Shown: positions 55,094 through 62,914 of the stretch, in pieces
Numbering within the stretch: the stretch's first letter is position 1
Layout of the letters: every line of letters begins with the position of its first letter
Origin: Clostridium sp.
Lineage (GTDB): Bacteria; Cyanobacteriota; Vampirovibrionia; Gastranaerophilales; Gastranaerophilaceae
Reading direction: 5' to 3'
Assembly (NCBI GenBank): GCA_018362895.1
Contig: JAHALR010000002.1
Coordinates: 124,001-188,000 of the forward strand
DNA length: 64,000 nucleotides
Made by a program: the position numbers and the translations under genes
Notes under the pieces: generated by a model
The model's database searches: none
What the model was told of the DNA's origin: nothing
The model's input: only the letters and a program-made list of their open reading frames with translations

Positions 55094-55999
55094 CTATTTT
55101 ATCTGTCTTTTTATTTCGTTTTTTACATCAGAAAGCGGGCCGCTGTTGGGGTTTACGAAATTTGAATAATACTTTTTAGCATATGTGAACGGAAATCTCG
55201 GAATCCAGCCGAGTTTCACAAATATCGTAGCCACATCTGCCCCCTGAGAGAGCATTAAATCATCGATTGTTTCTTCATATGCAGGTGATATTGATGAAAA
55301 TATTTTTAAAATATAGTCTGTTGCCGTAATTGCAGAATAACCGGAGATTAATCCTGTGTTAGCAGCCAGATGTGTAACCTTGAATTCTTTTTCATCAATT
55401 ACGACTTTTTTGACTCCTTCTGGAAGTGTTATGTCATCTTTTGTCATTTTTTCAATTTCATACCATTCTCCCTCATATCTGATTCGTAAGGCATGAGGAT
55501 TTGGCATATATATGTCATCAAATTCGTTTTTGAGAAGAATTTTTCCCGTTTCATCAACTATTCCATATTTATATTTTTTGCAAGTTAAAAACATCTTTCC
55601 AAAAAGAGGTTCAATAGATGAATATTCCGGCTTTATTATTGCATTACCTTTTTCATCATAAAGTCCGTAATCATTGTCATTACCAAGCTTTACATACTTG
55701 CCGAATACTCTTTCAACATGTCTGTATTTCGGTTTAACAAGAAATTGACCGGATGTATCCATTAGTCCGAATCTGTTTTTTTTCTGTACAATCCAGGCAG
55801 AATCACCTACTCTGATGAGTTTTTTGTATTTTGCATCAACTATGACATTGCCCTTATTGTCTTTCAGTCCAAAGTTATTTTTTTCACTAAAGACTGTTAC
55901 ATCAGACATTTTCAACGGCGGTTTGTTTTGTGTTTGTGCAAACGAGCCTGTTTGTGTAAGTAATAAGATTAACCCGATTAAAACTAAACTCTTTTTCAT
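55094..55999 (-). CDS. Secreted WG-repeat protein
   Basis: 301 residues. A signal peptide (KKSLVLIGLILLLTQTGSFA) is followed by repeated WG-type beta units: FGLKDNKGNVIVDAKYKKLI, FGLMDTSGQFLVKPKYRHVE, YGLYDEKGNAIIKPEYSSIE and YGIVDETGKILLKNEFDDI. Repeats of this kind make a propeller-like or solenoid beta structure. The C-terminal 110 residues are unlike the repeats. Function is unknown. No Shine-Dalgarno; an extended -10 lies six bases upstream. Confidence 0.85.
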   Translation of the reverse strand: MKKSLVLIGLILLLTQTGSFAQTQNKPPLKMSDVTVFSEKNNFGLKDNKGNVIVDAKYKKLIRVGDSAWIVQKKNRFGLMDTSGQFLVKPKYRHVERVFGKYVKLGNDNDYGLYDEKGNAIIKPEYSSIEPLFGKMFLTCKKYKYGIVDETGKILLKNEFDDIYMPNPHALRIRYEGEWYEIEKMTKDDITLPEGVKKVVIDEKEFKVTHLAANTGLISGYSAITATDYILKIFSSISPAYEETIDDLMLSQGADVATIFVKLGWIPRFPFTYAKKYYSNFVNPNSGPLSDVKNEIKRQIK

Positions 56000-56005
56000 A
56001 TTAGA

Positions 56006-56014
56006 ATGATAACA
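56006..56014 (-). promoter_or_regulatory. Extended -10 element of the WG-repeat gene, leaderless type
   Basis: Minus strand TGT-TATCAT (56014-56006), six bases before the ATG at 55999. It abuts the opposite extended -10 of the AsmA-like gene with no gap. Confidence 0.55.
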
Positions 56015-56023
56015 TGATATAAT
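56015..56023 (+). promoter_or_regulatory. Extended -10 element of the AsmA-like gene
   Basis: TGA-TATAAT on the plus strand, about 38 bases before the ATG at 56061. It begins at the base after the divergent element 56006-56014, so the two promoters share one polymerase-sized site. Confidence 0.55.
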
Positions 56024-56060
56024 TCATTTAGGAAAGATTATTTTAAAAGAGTGGTTGAGA

Positions 56061-58853
56061 ATGAGAGACTTATCTAAAAAAACAAAAACAGTAATTTTAT
56101 CGGTTGTAATTTTTCTTGTTATTCTGGCAGCCTTGCCTTTTATAGTATATCTAAAGGTGCTTCCTTCCATTGTTTCTAACCAATCGGCAATCTCTTACAT
56201 TCAAGAGTATGTCAAAGAATCAATGAATATAGATTTGAAAATCGAAAAACCTGTCTTAAAGACACATTTGACACCGGTATTGGCATTTAAAGTTGATGAA
56301 ATCTCTCTTAAAAAAGACAAAGATGTCCTTCTCTCTATAAAAAATCTTGATACCGTTGTCTCATTTAATAAAGTTTTTCAAAAAAGCATAGTATTGAAAA
56401 AAATCGGACTTGATTATTTTTATGCGGATGTGAATAAACTTTCATTACTTTCAGGTGAACAAAAAACTCAGACATCAAAGTCAGATTGGACTTTTGAATG
56501 GTTCGATGCTGTTTTATATTTGAAAAAATGTATGGTTGTTTATGATTTGGACAAAGATACTCATCTAAAATTGATGGGTAGTGATATGGAAATTACAAGT
56601 TCAAGAGAACCTAAGTTTGTACGTTTTAATATAAATGTAGATATTGCAAAAGGAAAAGAAAAATTAAAAATTTCGCTTTCTGACAAAGATAATGTTTACA
56701 TAAAAGATCATAAACTTTTTGTAGATGCTGCGAGACTCGGTCTTAACAACTCCGGTGTATTCATTGATGCGGTTTCAGATGAGAAAAACAATTTTGAACT
56801 CAGCGTTTATTCACACAAATTTGATGTAAAAAATGCCGTTGAACTTCTTGAAACAAATCTTGTAGTGCCAAACGGTGCAGAGATGCTTGCATTCTTTAAG
56901 GATATAAAAGGTGATTTTGACTTCAAAATTGATATGAACAAAAAAGGTATGGACGGTTTTGTTAAAGTCAACAATGCTTCTTTAAAGATAATTCCTTTAA
57001 ATAATTTGCCTGTAAATGTTCAAACAGGCTATGTTGGCATTGATTCGAAAAAAATTGTTCTTAAAGATTTTAAAGGTTATTACGGCAATAGCAAAGTAAA
57101 TAGAATAGATATGACGGGCTATATAACAGACTATTTGAAATCTGTTGATACAAATATAGAAGCAACAGGTCTTGCAACAAATGAATTGACTGAAAAATAT
57201 TTGTCTAAGGTTGTTGGATGTCCTTTAACTCTGACGGGAAATTCAGGTGCAAAAATGATATTGAAATCCAAGTACAACAAAATTGATATGACCTGGATGT
57301 TTAAAATTGCTACCGGTGATGATATTCTGGTTGACGGTGCATCTTTGAGTCCTGTCGGATATGACAGGGCTGTTGTTGCTGATTTGCATCTTGACGGGAA
57401 TAATCTGGATATAAAATCTATCAGGTATTTTATTGCTAAAGAATTAAATAAAGATACAAAAAATGTAAAACCCATTTTGACTGTTGACGGAAACATGGAT
57501 ATAGCGACTTTGCAGGTTAAGAAGCTTGGTTTTAATATTCCCAAACCGCTTCCCAGCGAGTTTTTAAATGTTCTAATCGGACAAAGGCTGTTTAGAAAAG
57601 GTACTATTGCCGGTAATATGTATATGATTAACGATGGCAAGGTTCCTGTTTTAAAAGGAACACTTTCTATGCAAAAGGTCAGAATCCCAAGCCAGCGTTT
57701 GTCAATAAAGGATGCAAAACTTACAACAAACAAAAATACAGTGCATATTAATGCTTTTGGTCGTTTCAAACGCTCTGATTATAAATTTACAGGTGATATA
57801 AAAAATGAACTTTTGTTCCCTGTTGTTGTTAAAAATATTCACCTGACAGTTGATAACATAGATGTGGAAAGAATTATTAATTCTATGAATCAGCAGAATA
57901 CTTCTAATGTTTCTCCTGTTGTTCAAAATAAAGAACAATCGCTTGTTAGTGCTCAGGTTGATTCTGACGAAGGCAGCGATGATGCTTACACTTTTGATAC
58001 AGGTCTTTTAATAGTAGAAAACTGTGTGTTAGAAGTGGTAAAAGGTTTTTATAAAGATATAAACTTTGGCAACCTTAAAGCTGCTCTGACTCTGGATAAA
58101 AACGGACTTTTGCAAATTAAATCTAACAAATTTGATTTTGCAGAAGGTATTTCCACATTGAAGGTTGTTTGTGACCTTAAGAAGCATAACTATTATATCA
58201 GGCTTGGTGTAAAAGATATAAATTCTGATTTGATAGCCACAACATTGCTTGCATTAAAAAAAGAAATTACAGGAAAGGCAATGGGGCTTATTGAACTTAA
58301 TACTGATGACTCATTAAAGCTCAACGGAAGAATCAGATTTGATGTTAGCAACGGGACTATTCAGAAAGTCGGGCTGGTAGAATATGCTTTGAAATTCGCT
58401 GCATTATTCAGAAACCCCATGGCTATGATTAGTCCTTCTACGGTTGTTGATCTTGTGAACGTACCGGAGGGTAATTTTGATAAGATTAACGGTGATTTGC
58501 ACATCAAAAACAATGTTGTTGAAAGAATAATGATTAAATCTTCTGCGCCGCAGCTGAGTTCTTTCATAATAGGTAGATTTGACCTTGAATCCAGAGATGC
58601 TTCCTTGCGGATTTATACAAAATTCAGTAATAAAAATAAGGGATTTGCCGGTTTTATGAGAAATATTTCTCTTAACAGTCTTGCCAACAGAGTGCCCTTG
58701 AGCAGCAGAAATGACAGTATGTATTATTCTGCTGAACTTGCTCAAATTCCTGAAATTGATGCTGATGAAAAAGATTGTCAGGTATTTTTAACCAAAGTAG
58801 ATGGAGATGTTGAGCATTTTAACTTCCTCTCATCTTTGAAAAAAATTAAATAA
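56061..58853 (+). CDS. AsmA/TamB-like envelope protein
   Basis: 930 residues from ATG 56061, with GGTTGAG upstream (a TTG two codons earlier is in frame). One N-terminal membrane helix (about 13-33) anchors a long periplasmic region with repeating beta strands. The closing region (FDTGLLIVENCVLEVVKG, LKAALTLDKNGLLQIKSN, GLIELNTDDSLKLNGRIRF) is like AsmA/DUF3971 C-termini. Such proteins form hydrophobic grooves that carry phospholipids between membranes. The C-terminus lacks a TamB barrel-contact signature. Confidence 0.7.
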   Translation: MRDLSKKTKTVILSVVIFLVILAALPFIVYLKVLPSIVSNQSAISYIQEYVKESMNIDLKIEKPVLKTHLTPVLAFKVDEISLKKDKDVLLSIKNLDTVVSFNKVFQKSIVLKKIGLDYFYADVNKLSLLSGEQKTQTSKSDWTFEWFDAVLYLKKCMVVYDLDKDTHLKLMGSDMEITSSREPKFVRFNINVDIAKGKEKLKISLSDKDNVYIKDHKLFVDAARLGLNNSGVFIDAVSDEKNNFELSVYSHKFDVKNAVELLETNLVVPNGAEMLAFFKDIKGDFDFKIDMNKKGMDGFVKVNNASLKIIPLNNLPVNVQTGYVGIDSKKIVLKDFKGYYGNSKVNRIDMTGYITDYLKSVDTNIEATGLATNELTEKYLSKVVGCPLTLTGNSGAKMILKSKYNKIDMTWMFKIATGDDILVDGASLSPVGYDRAVVADLHLDGNNLDIKSIRYFIAKELNKDTKNVKPILTVDGNMDIATLQVKKLGFNIPKPLPSEFLNVLIGQRLFRKGTIAGNMYMINDGKVPVLKGTLSMQKVRIPSQRLSIKDAKLTTNKNTVHINAFGRFKRSDYKFTGDIKNELLFPVVVKNIHLTVDNIDVERIINSMNQQNTSNVSPVVQNKEQSLVSAQVDSDEGSDDAYTFDTGLLIVENCVLEVVKGFYKDINFGNLKAALTLDKNGLLQIKSNKFDFAEGISTLKVVCDLKKHNYYIRLGVKDINSDLIATTLLALKKEITGKAMGLIELNTDDSLKLNGRIRFDVSNGTIQKVGLVEYALKFAALFRNPMAMISPSTVVDLVNVPEGNFDKINGDLHIKNNVVERIMIKSSAPQLSSFIIGRFDLESRDASLRIYTKFSNKNKGFAGFMRNISLNSLANRVPLSSRNDSMYYSAELAQIPEIDADEKDCQVFLTKVDGDVEHFNFLSSLKKIK

Positions 58854-58872
58854 CTATACATTGAGGTGACTT

Positions 58873-59415
58873 ATGGCTAAAAAAGTTTTGATTCTTTCTT
58901 CTTCTCCTAGAAAAAACGGAAACTCTGACCTGTTATGCAACAATTTTATGAAAGGGGCACAGGATGCAGGGCATGAGGTGGAGAAAATTTTTCTTAAGGA
59001 GAAGAAGATTAATTATTGTGTTGGCTGCGGATATTGCGCAAACAGCGGATATAACGGATGTGCTCAAATAGATGACATGACAGACATTTTGAAAAAAATG
59101 CTGGAATCTGATGTTATTGTGATGGCTACCCCTGTGTATTTTTATACAATGTCCGCACAGATGAAAACACTTATAGATCGTTGTTGTGCTGTTTATACAA
59201 AAATTAAAAACAAAGAATTTTTCTTTATTATGACCGCAGCAGAAGGAGACAAGAGCCTTCTTGAAAGAACAAAAGACAGCTTTATGGGCTTTTTGGATTG
59301 TTTGGAGAATCCAAAAGACAGAGGAGCTGTTTATGCTGCCGGGGTCTGGGAAAAAGGTGAGGTGAACAACACAGTTTATCCTCAAGAAGCTTACAATGCA
59401 GGTTATAATATTTAA
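58873..59415 (+). CDS. Flavodoxin-family NAD(P)H:FMN oxidoreductase
   Basis: 180 residues. The FMN phosphate loop is LSSSPRKNGNSDLLCNNF, then NYCVGCGYCANSGYNGCAQI, then the helix that follows DVIVMATPVYFYTMSAQMK, typical of the iron-sulphur-less flavodoxin-like NADPH:FMN reductases with a Cys-rich loop. It may serve as an electron donor or quinone/nitro reductase; the exact partner is not known. GAGGTGA precedes the ATG; 20 bases after the AsmA-like gene. Confidence 0.88.
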   Translation: MAKKVLILSSSPRKNGNSDLLCNNFMKGAQDAGHEVEKIFLKEKKINYCVGCGYCANSGYNGCAQIDDMTDILKKMLESDVIVMATPVYFYTMSAQMKTLIDRCCAVYTKIKNKEFFFIMTAAEGDKSLLERTKDSFMGFLDCLENPKDRGAVYAAGVWEKGEVNNTVYPQEAYNAGYNI

Positions 59416-59487
59416 AATTTTTTAAAAGGCTGATTTTCTAACCTGGTGTCGGATGAACTGTTCTTTATCAAGTTGTAACTTTATTCT

Positions 59488-59877
59488 ATGATAGATTTTC
59501 AATGGTATCATTCTTTGAATCAGCCTCTTTTTATGCCTCCTGATTGGCTTTTTAGACCGGTGTGGGGTGTTTTATATCTGACGATTTTTCTTTCGTTGTT
59601 TTTGTTTTTGAGAAACGGAAATGTCAGCGAAAAGAAAATTCCGCTGACACTATTTATTGTTCAAATTGTTTTAAATTTTTTATGGACACCGATTTTTTTC
59701 GGTTATGGAAAAATTGGATTAGCCTTGATTGTTTGTCTATTGTTATGGCTGATTATTCCTTTTTTAATCTTTTATTTTTATAAATACTCAAAATTGGCTT
59801 CTATAATGCTGCTACCATATTTTTTGTGGATAACATTTGCTTTATATTTGAATTTTGAGTTTTGGAGATTAAATTAA
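59488..59877 (+). CDS. TspO/MBR-family membrane protein, N-terminally short
   Basis: 129 residues versus about 155 usual. It has WYHSLNQPLFMPPDWLF, PVWGVLYLTIFLS, and FLWTPIFFGYGKIGLA, characteristic of the TspO fold, with four hydrophobic segments visible. The first helix of the five in the family seems to be missing: an in-frame stop lies 12 bases before the ATG. No Shine-Dalgarno. Family members bind tetrapyrroles or cholesterol-like molecules. Its stop codon interlocks with that of the TPR gene on TTAA. Confidence 0.8.
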   Translation: MIDFQWYHSLNQPLFMPPDWLFRPVWGVLYLTIFLSLFLFLRNGNVSEKKIPLTLFIVQIVLNFLWTPIFFGYGKIGLALIVCLLLWLIIPFLIFYFYKYSKLASIMLLPYFLWITFALYLNFEFWRLN

Positions 59878-60590
59878 TATTTTATTGTGTCAATTACTTC
59901 ACCTTCTGCCGGAGCAGTTCTGATTCCGCTTGAGGCAGGCTCTTCTTTTTGTGGAGCGAGTTCATCCATTTTTCTTGCTATCTTTCTGAAAAATTTGTAG
60001 TAAGCCATGCTTTGCGGATTGTTTTCATCTTTTGCATATGTTTCTGCATAACCACGGATTTCAGGAGCTTTTGCACTGTATTTTATCAGTAAGTCTGTAT
60101 GAGATTCCGGCTCTAATTTGTTTGAATATTCAGGATGTTCGTTTATCATTTCCTGCATTTCATTTAGAACTCTTGCTTGTCCTCCGTATGCAAGAATCAC
60201 TTCATACATATCATCCAGTGCTTCTGAATACATTCCCAGCTTTTTTTTGCAGTCTATTCTATATTCATAGTAAACAGCTGCGCCATAGTTGGGCTGGTTA
60301 TAAAAGTAGTTGAAGTCTTCGAGTGCTTTGTCATATTTTTCAAAGAAATAATATAATTTTGCTCTCGCTATTCTTGCATCATTAAAAGATGGGTCAATTT
60401 CAAGTGCTTTTGTATATATATCAATTGCTCCGAGGCGGTTGTTTTTCCATTCATAATCCAGCCCCTGTTTATAATAATATTCGGCATTTTTTTCTACTTC
60501 TTGTGCTTGAGTTTTTGCTTTTGCTAATACGGAGGATGTTGTTACTCCCGATAATAATAAACATAAAAACAATAATAAAATCTTTTTCAT
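59874..60590 (-). CDS. Secreted TPR-repeat protein
   Basis: 238 residues from ATG 60590 (a TTG is two codons upstream). Signal peptide (KKILLLFLCLLLSGVTTSSV then LAKA). Three or so TPR units follow: YYYKQGLDYEWKNNRLGAID, IYTKALEIDPSFNDARIARA, and LGMYSEALDDMYEVI. The C-terminus is a proline/acid tail. It probably acts as a periplasmic scaffold. GGGGTTGAGA precedes the ATG. Confidence 0.82.
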   Translation of the reverse strand: MKKILLLFLCLLLSGVTTSSVLAKAKTQAQEVEKNAEYYYKQGLDYEWKNNRLGAIDIYTKALEIDPSFNDARIARAKLYYFFEKYDKALEDFNYFYNQPNYGAAVYYEYRIDCKKKLGMYSEALDDMYEVILAYGGQARVLNEMQEMINEHPEYSNKLEPESHTDLLIKYSAKAPEIRGYAETYAKDENNPQSMAYYKFFRKIARKMDELAPQKEEPASSGIRTAPAEGEVIDTIKY

Positions 60591-60660
60591 TCTCAACCCC
60601 TTTTATTTTTCAGACAATATTAATAATAACATTCAATGTTATCAAACTGCAATACATACA

Positions 60661-60704
60661 TAAAAAATAACCGCCTTAGTTTGTTTTAAAGCGGTTAGTT
60701 TTTC
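60661..60704. terminator. Bidirectional hairpin between the 60724 gene and the TPR gene
   Basis: TAACCGC (60668-60674) pairs with GCGGTTA (60691-60697), with A and T tracts on both flanks. It ends the upstream 60724-61071 message on the minus strand. Confidence 0.7.
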
Positions 60705-60723
60705 TTGATTATGCATGTGTTTA

Positions 60724-61071
60724 TTATTTGAAAAGTCCTTGAGTTTCGCTGTAAATATATGCCTTTACATCAGATACTGAAGTTGCTTCTGAGCATAGTG
60801 TTGTGAAATCGAGGTTTGATAAATATGAGTCCAGCTTTGAAGCCAGCTGTGGATATTGTGCTTTCAGACTTGCTATATATGATCTTGCGGTAGATTTTGT
60901 TGTGTCTTCGCTCAGGAGTGTTGATGAGGTGTTGTCTTGAGTTGTTTGTTGTGTGTCTTCGGAAAAAAGTCCGTCTTCTTCTGTTTTTTTCTTTTTCTTT
61001 TCCTCTTCAGACAGTTGATTTGTTGATTGAACGCTTGATGATGAAGATAGTGAACTTACCGAATTAACCAT
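60724..61071 (-). CDS. Unknown small low-complexity protein
   Basis: 115 residues, not recognised. It starts VNSVSSLSSSSSVQSTN, then a Lys/Glu run and a Ser/Thr/Gln middle. The C-terminal 45 residues (ARSYIASLKAQYPQLASKLD, then DFTTLCSEATSVSDVKAYI) seem helical and folded. No signal peptide. AAGGAGAAAAGAA precedes the ATG, so it is probably translated. Confidence 0.55.
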   Translation of the reverse strand: MVNSVSSLSSSSSVQSTNQLSEEEKKKKKTEEDGLFSEDTQQTTQDNTSSTLLSEDTTKSTARSYIASLKAQYPQLASKLDSYLSNLDFTTLCSEATSVSDVKAYIYSETQGLFK

Positions 61072-61140
61072 TTCTTTTCTCCTTTTAAGTTAGTGTTGTA
61101 TAACCTTATATGATAAAAATTCCCTTTTTTTATTGTTTTT

Positions 61141-61222
61141 ACGTAGCTATAAAGAGCTATCTTTTTTTGAAAATTAAGTATTGCATTTTATATTTTTTTG
61201 ATTTAAAACAGTGACGTAGCTA
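61141..61222. repeat. Duplicated ACGTAGCTA and hairpin in a divergent gap
   Basis: ACGTAGCTA occurs at 61141-61149 and 61214-61222. The first copy is part of the hairpin TAGCT-ATAAAG-AGCTA (61144-61159) followed by TTTTTTT (61162-61168), the look of a plus-strand terminator. It lies between divergent genes, where no plus-strand gene needs a terminator. Confidence 0.4.
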
Positions 61223-61255
61223 GACATTAATAACAAACTAGATAGTGTAATTAGA

Positions 61256-61789
61256 ATGAAAATCATCAATAAATTGTGTGAAAAGCTTGGTGAAAACAAC
61301 AAGCCGATTTATACAGTTATGGCAATTGCGTGCGGAAAAGGTACTGTACGGCCGATTTTGAGTATTACTGATAAAAAAGAGGCTCCTGATGCAAGAAAAT
61401 ATGCTGCATTAAGAGAGCTGATGACCGAGTTTATCGGTGTTCCGACGACGTTCGGGCTCGGGCTCCTCGGAGAAGGGCTGGCTTCTTTGTTAGCGAAAAA
61501 GGGAAGTGTAAAATATAAGAATGCAAATTCTGTATTATCTTTTCTCGGTATATGTAGTGCAGCAGGATATTTTGTTCCTAAATTCTGTAATATAGGTATG
61601 CCGCCTATAATGAAAAAGCTCATGCCGAATTATGATCCCAATGCTTCGGTGCCTAAAACATCTGCTTTGAATAAAAAATCGGCTTCTAATTTGTTGGAAA
61701 ACAATATTCAGAAACGCAGAGAAGTCAATAGCTATGTATATCACGTAAATGCAAGTTCGCCGTATTTTCGTGCTGGAATGAGAGTGTAG
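61256..61789 (+). CDS. Unknown membrane protein, paralogue of the next gene
   Basis: 177 residues, not recognised. It shares with the next gene's product a motif of the type KGTVRP...D...RKYAALRELM, here ARKYAALRELMTEFIG and GKGTVRPILSITDKK. Two or three hydrophobic segments (EFIGVPTTFGLGLLGEGLASLL, given in halves, and LSFLGICSAAGYF) follow, with a basic C-terminus. It has no Shine-Dalgarno. The stop is three bases before the next ATG, so they are translated together. Confidence 0.55.
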   Translation: MKIINKLCEKLGENNKPIYTVMAIACGKGTVRPILSITDKKEAPDARKYAALRELMTEFIGVPTTFGLGLLGEGLASLLAKKGSVKYKNANSVLSFLGICSAAGYFVPKFCNIGMPPIMKKLMPNYDPNASVPKTSALNKKSASNLLENNIQKRREVNSYVYHVNASSPYFRAGMRV

Positions 61790-61792
61790 ATT

Positions 61793-62365
61793 ATGAACGT
61801 TACACCGGTACAAAAAACACTAATAAATATTCGTAAAGTTGCTGCTAATCCTAAATTTGCAGAATTTGCAAGAAATACAGTTTGTGCAATTTCTGTTGAA
61901 ACGACCTTGAAAGCAACAGGCAGACCTGCTTTTATCTATTATGACAAACATGCAAACAAACAGTCTAAAAAATATGCTGCAACAAAAGAGTTTATATATC
62001 AAACTTTTTGTCTTGGATTATATTTAAGCTTTATCAAGCCATTGAGCAGTAAGGTATATTCTTTTGTAGGGCGTAAGCTTGCTTCTGAAAATCCTGAGAA
62101 TAAAAGAAAACTCGTGCTTTATGACAATTTTCAGAAAAAAATTCAGAACTCAAAAGATGTGAAACTCAAAAAAAGACTTGAAAATCAGTTGAGTCATTTG
62201 CTTCATACAAATAAAGATTATCACTTTGGTAAAGGGGTAAAAGAATTCAGTTCAATTGTTTCAACAGTATTTATATTAGCTTTGTGTGCGCCAATTGCTT
62301 CACAGATAATTCTTCACCCTGTGATGAATGCTATTTTCAAGGATAATAAAAATGCTAAAAATTAA
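61793..62365 (+). CDS. Unknown membrane protein, paralogue of the previous gene
   Basis: 190 residues. Contains KATGRPAFIYYDKHAN and SKKYAATKEFIYQTF, aligning with GTVRP and RKYAALRELM of the gene before. Hydrophobic segments FCLGLYLSFIKPL and FILALCAPIASQIIL flank a basic loop (KKIQNSKDVKLKKRLENQL). Not recognised; a lineage-specific family. Confidence 0.55.
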   Translation: MNVTPVQKTLINIRKVAANPKFAEFARNTVCAISVETTLKATGRPAFIYYDKHANKQSKKYAATKEFIYQTFCLGLYLSFIKPLSSKVYSFVGRKLASENPENKRKLVLYDNFQKKIQNSKDVKLKKRLENQLSHLLHTNKDYHFGKGVKEFSSIVSTVFILALCAPIASQIILHPVMNAIFKDNKNAKN

Positions 62366-62409
62366 TTGGATTACGGTTAACGTGGCATAAGAAAGAATGC
62401 AAAAAAATT

Positions 62410-62494
62410 CGGAGAGGGTGGGATTTGAACCCACGGTACATTTCTGTACACAGACTTTCGAGATCCGCACCTTAAGCCACTCGGACACCTCTCC
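62410..62494 (-). tRNA. tRNA-Ser (CGA anticodon)
   Basis: On the minus strand GGAGAGG (62494-62488) pairs with CCTCTCC at the 3' end and G73 at 62410. A long variable arm marks class II, and the anticodon loop CTCGAAA gives CGA. The T arm has GGTTCAAATCC. CCA is not encoded; a T run follows. Confidence 0.95.
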
Positions 62495-62535
62495 ACAACA
62501 TCTATTTTATCTCAAAATCAATATTTGGTCATCAA

Positions 62536-62871
62536 TTATTTTTTGTGAAGCACTCCCGGGGCATCTTTGATAATATAGGGTCTTACGAAAGCATAAGTGC
62601 CGTAAAAAGCAGACAACGCTCCTGTAAAAGATAATGCTTTTGAAAATTTGGGGAGTTTTTGTGCCAGAAGTGAACCTATGGTGGCAAGAGTTGTGCCTGT
62701 CATTATACCAAGATATCCTTTGAAAATTGTTCTGGGAACAAGAATTGTGTCATTCATGTCAGACATATTTTTTGTATTTTCATGAAATTTTTCGAGAATA
62801 CCTGATTTTTTTTTCGGCATAGGTTGAAGGTTTGACTGTGTAAAATTAGTTGTAATAGTTTGCAGCTGCAT
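62536..62871 (-). CDS. Unknown small membrane protein
   Basis: 111 residues. The N-terminus is disordered (TTNFTQSNLQPMPKKKSG), followed by two hydrophobic segments (GYLGIMTGTTLATIGSLLA and ALSFTGALSAFYGTYAFV). The general layout is like the small membrane proteins at 61256 and 61793. AGGGA precedes the ATG. Transcribed away from the MCE gene's end in the same direction. Confidence 0.5.
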   Translation of the reverse strand: MQLQTITTNFTQSNLQPMPKKKSGILEKFHENTKNMSDMNDTILVPRTIFKGYLGIMTGTTLATIGSLLAQKLPKFSKALSFTGALSAFYGTYAFVRPYIIKDAPGVLHKK

Positions 62872-62914
62872 AATGTTTCCCTAAGTCTGTACTACAACTA
62901 TAATACCTGAAAAA

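Noticed and set aside
62300..62488. Small open frame reading through tRNA-Ser on the minus strand
   Set aside because: Its N-terminal residues are the translation of the tRNA itself (the SEWLKV / VGSNPT pattern that tRNA-Ser/Leu genes often give).
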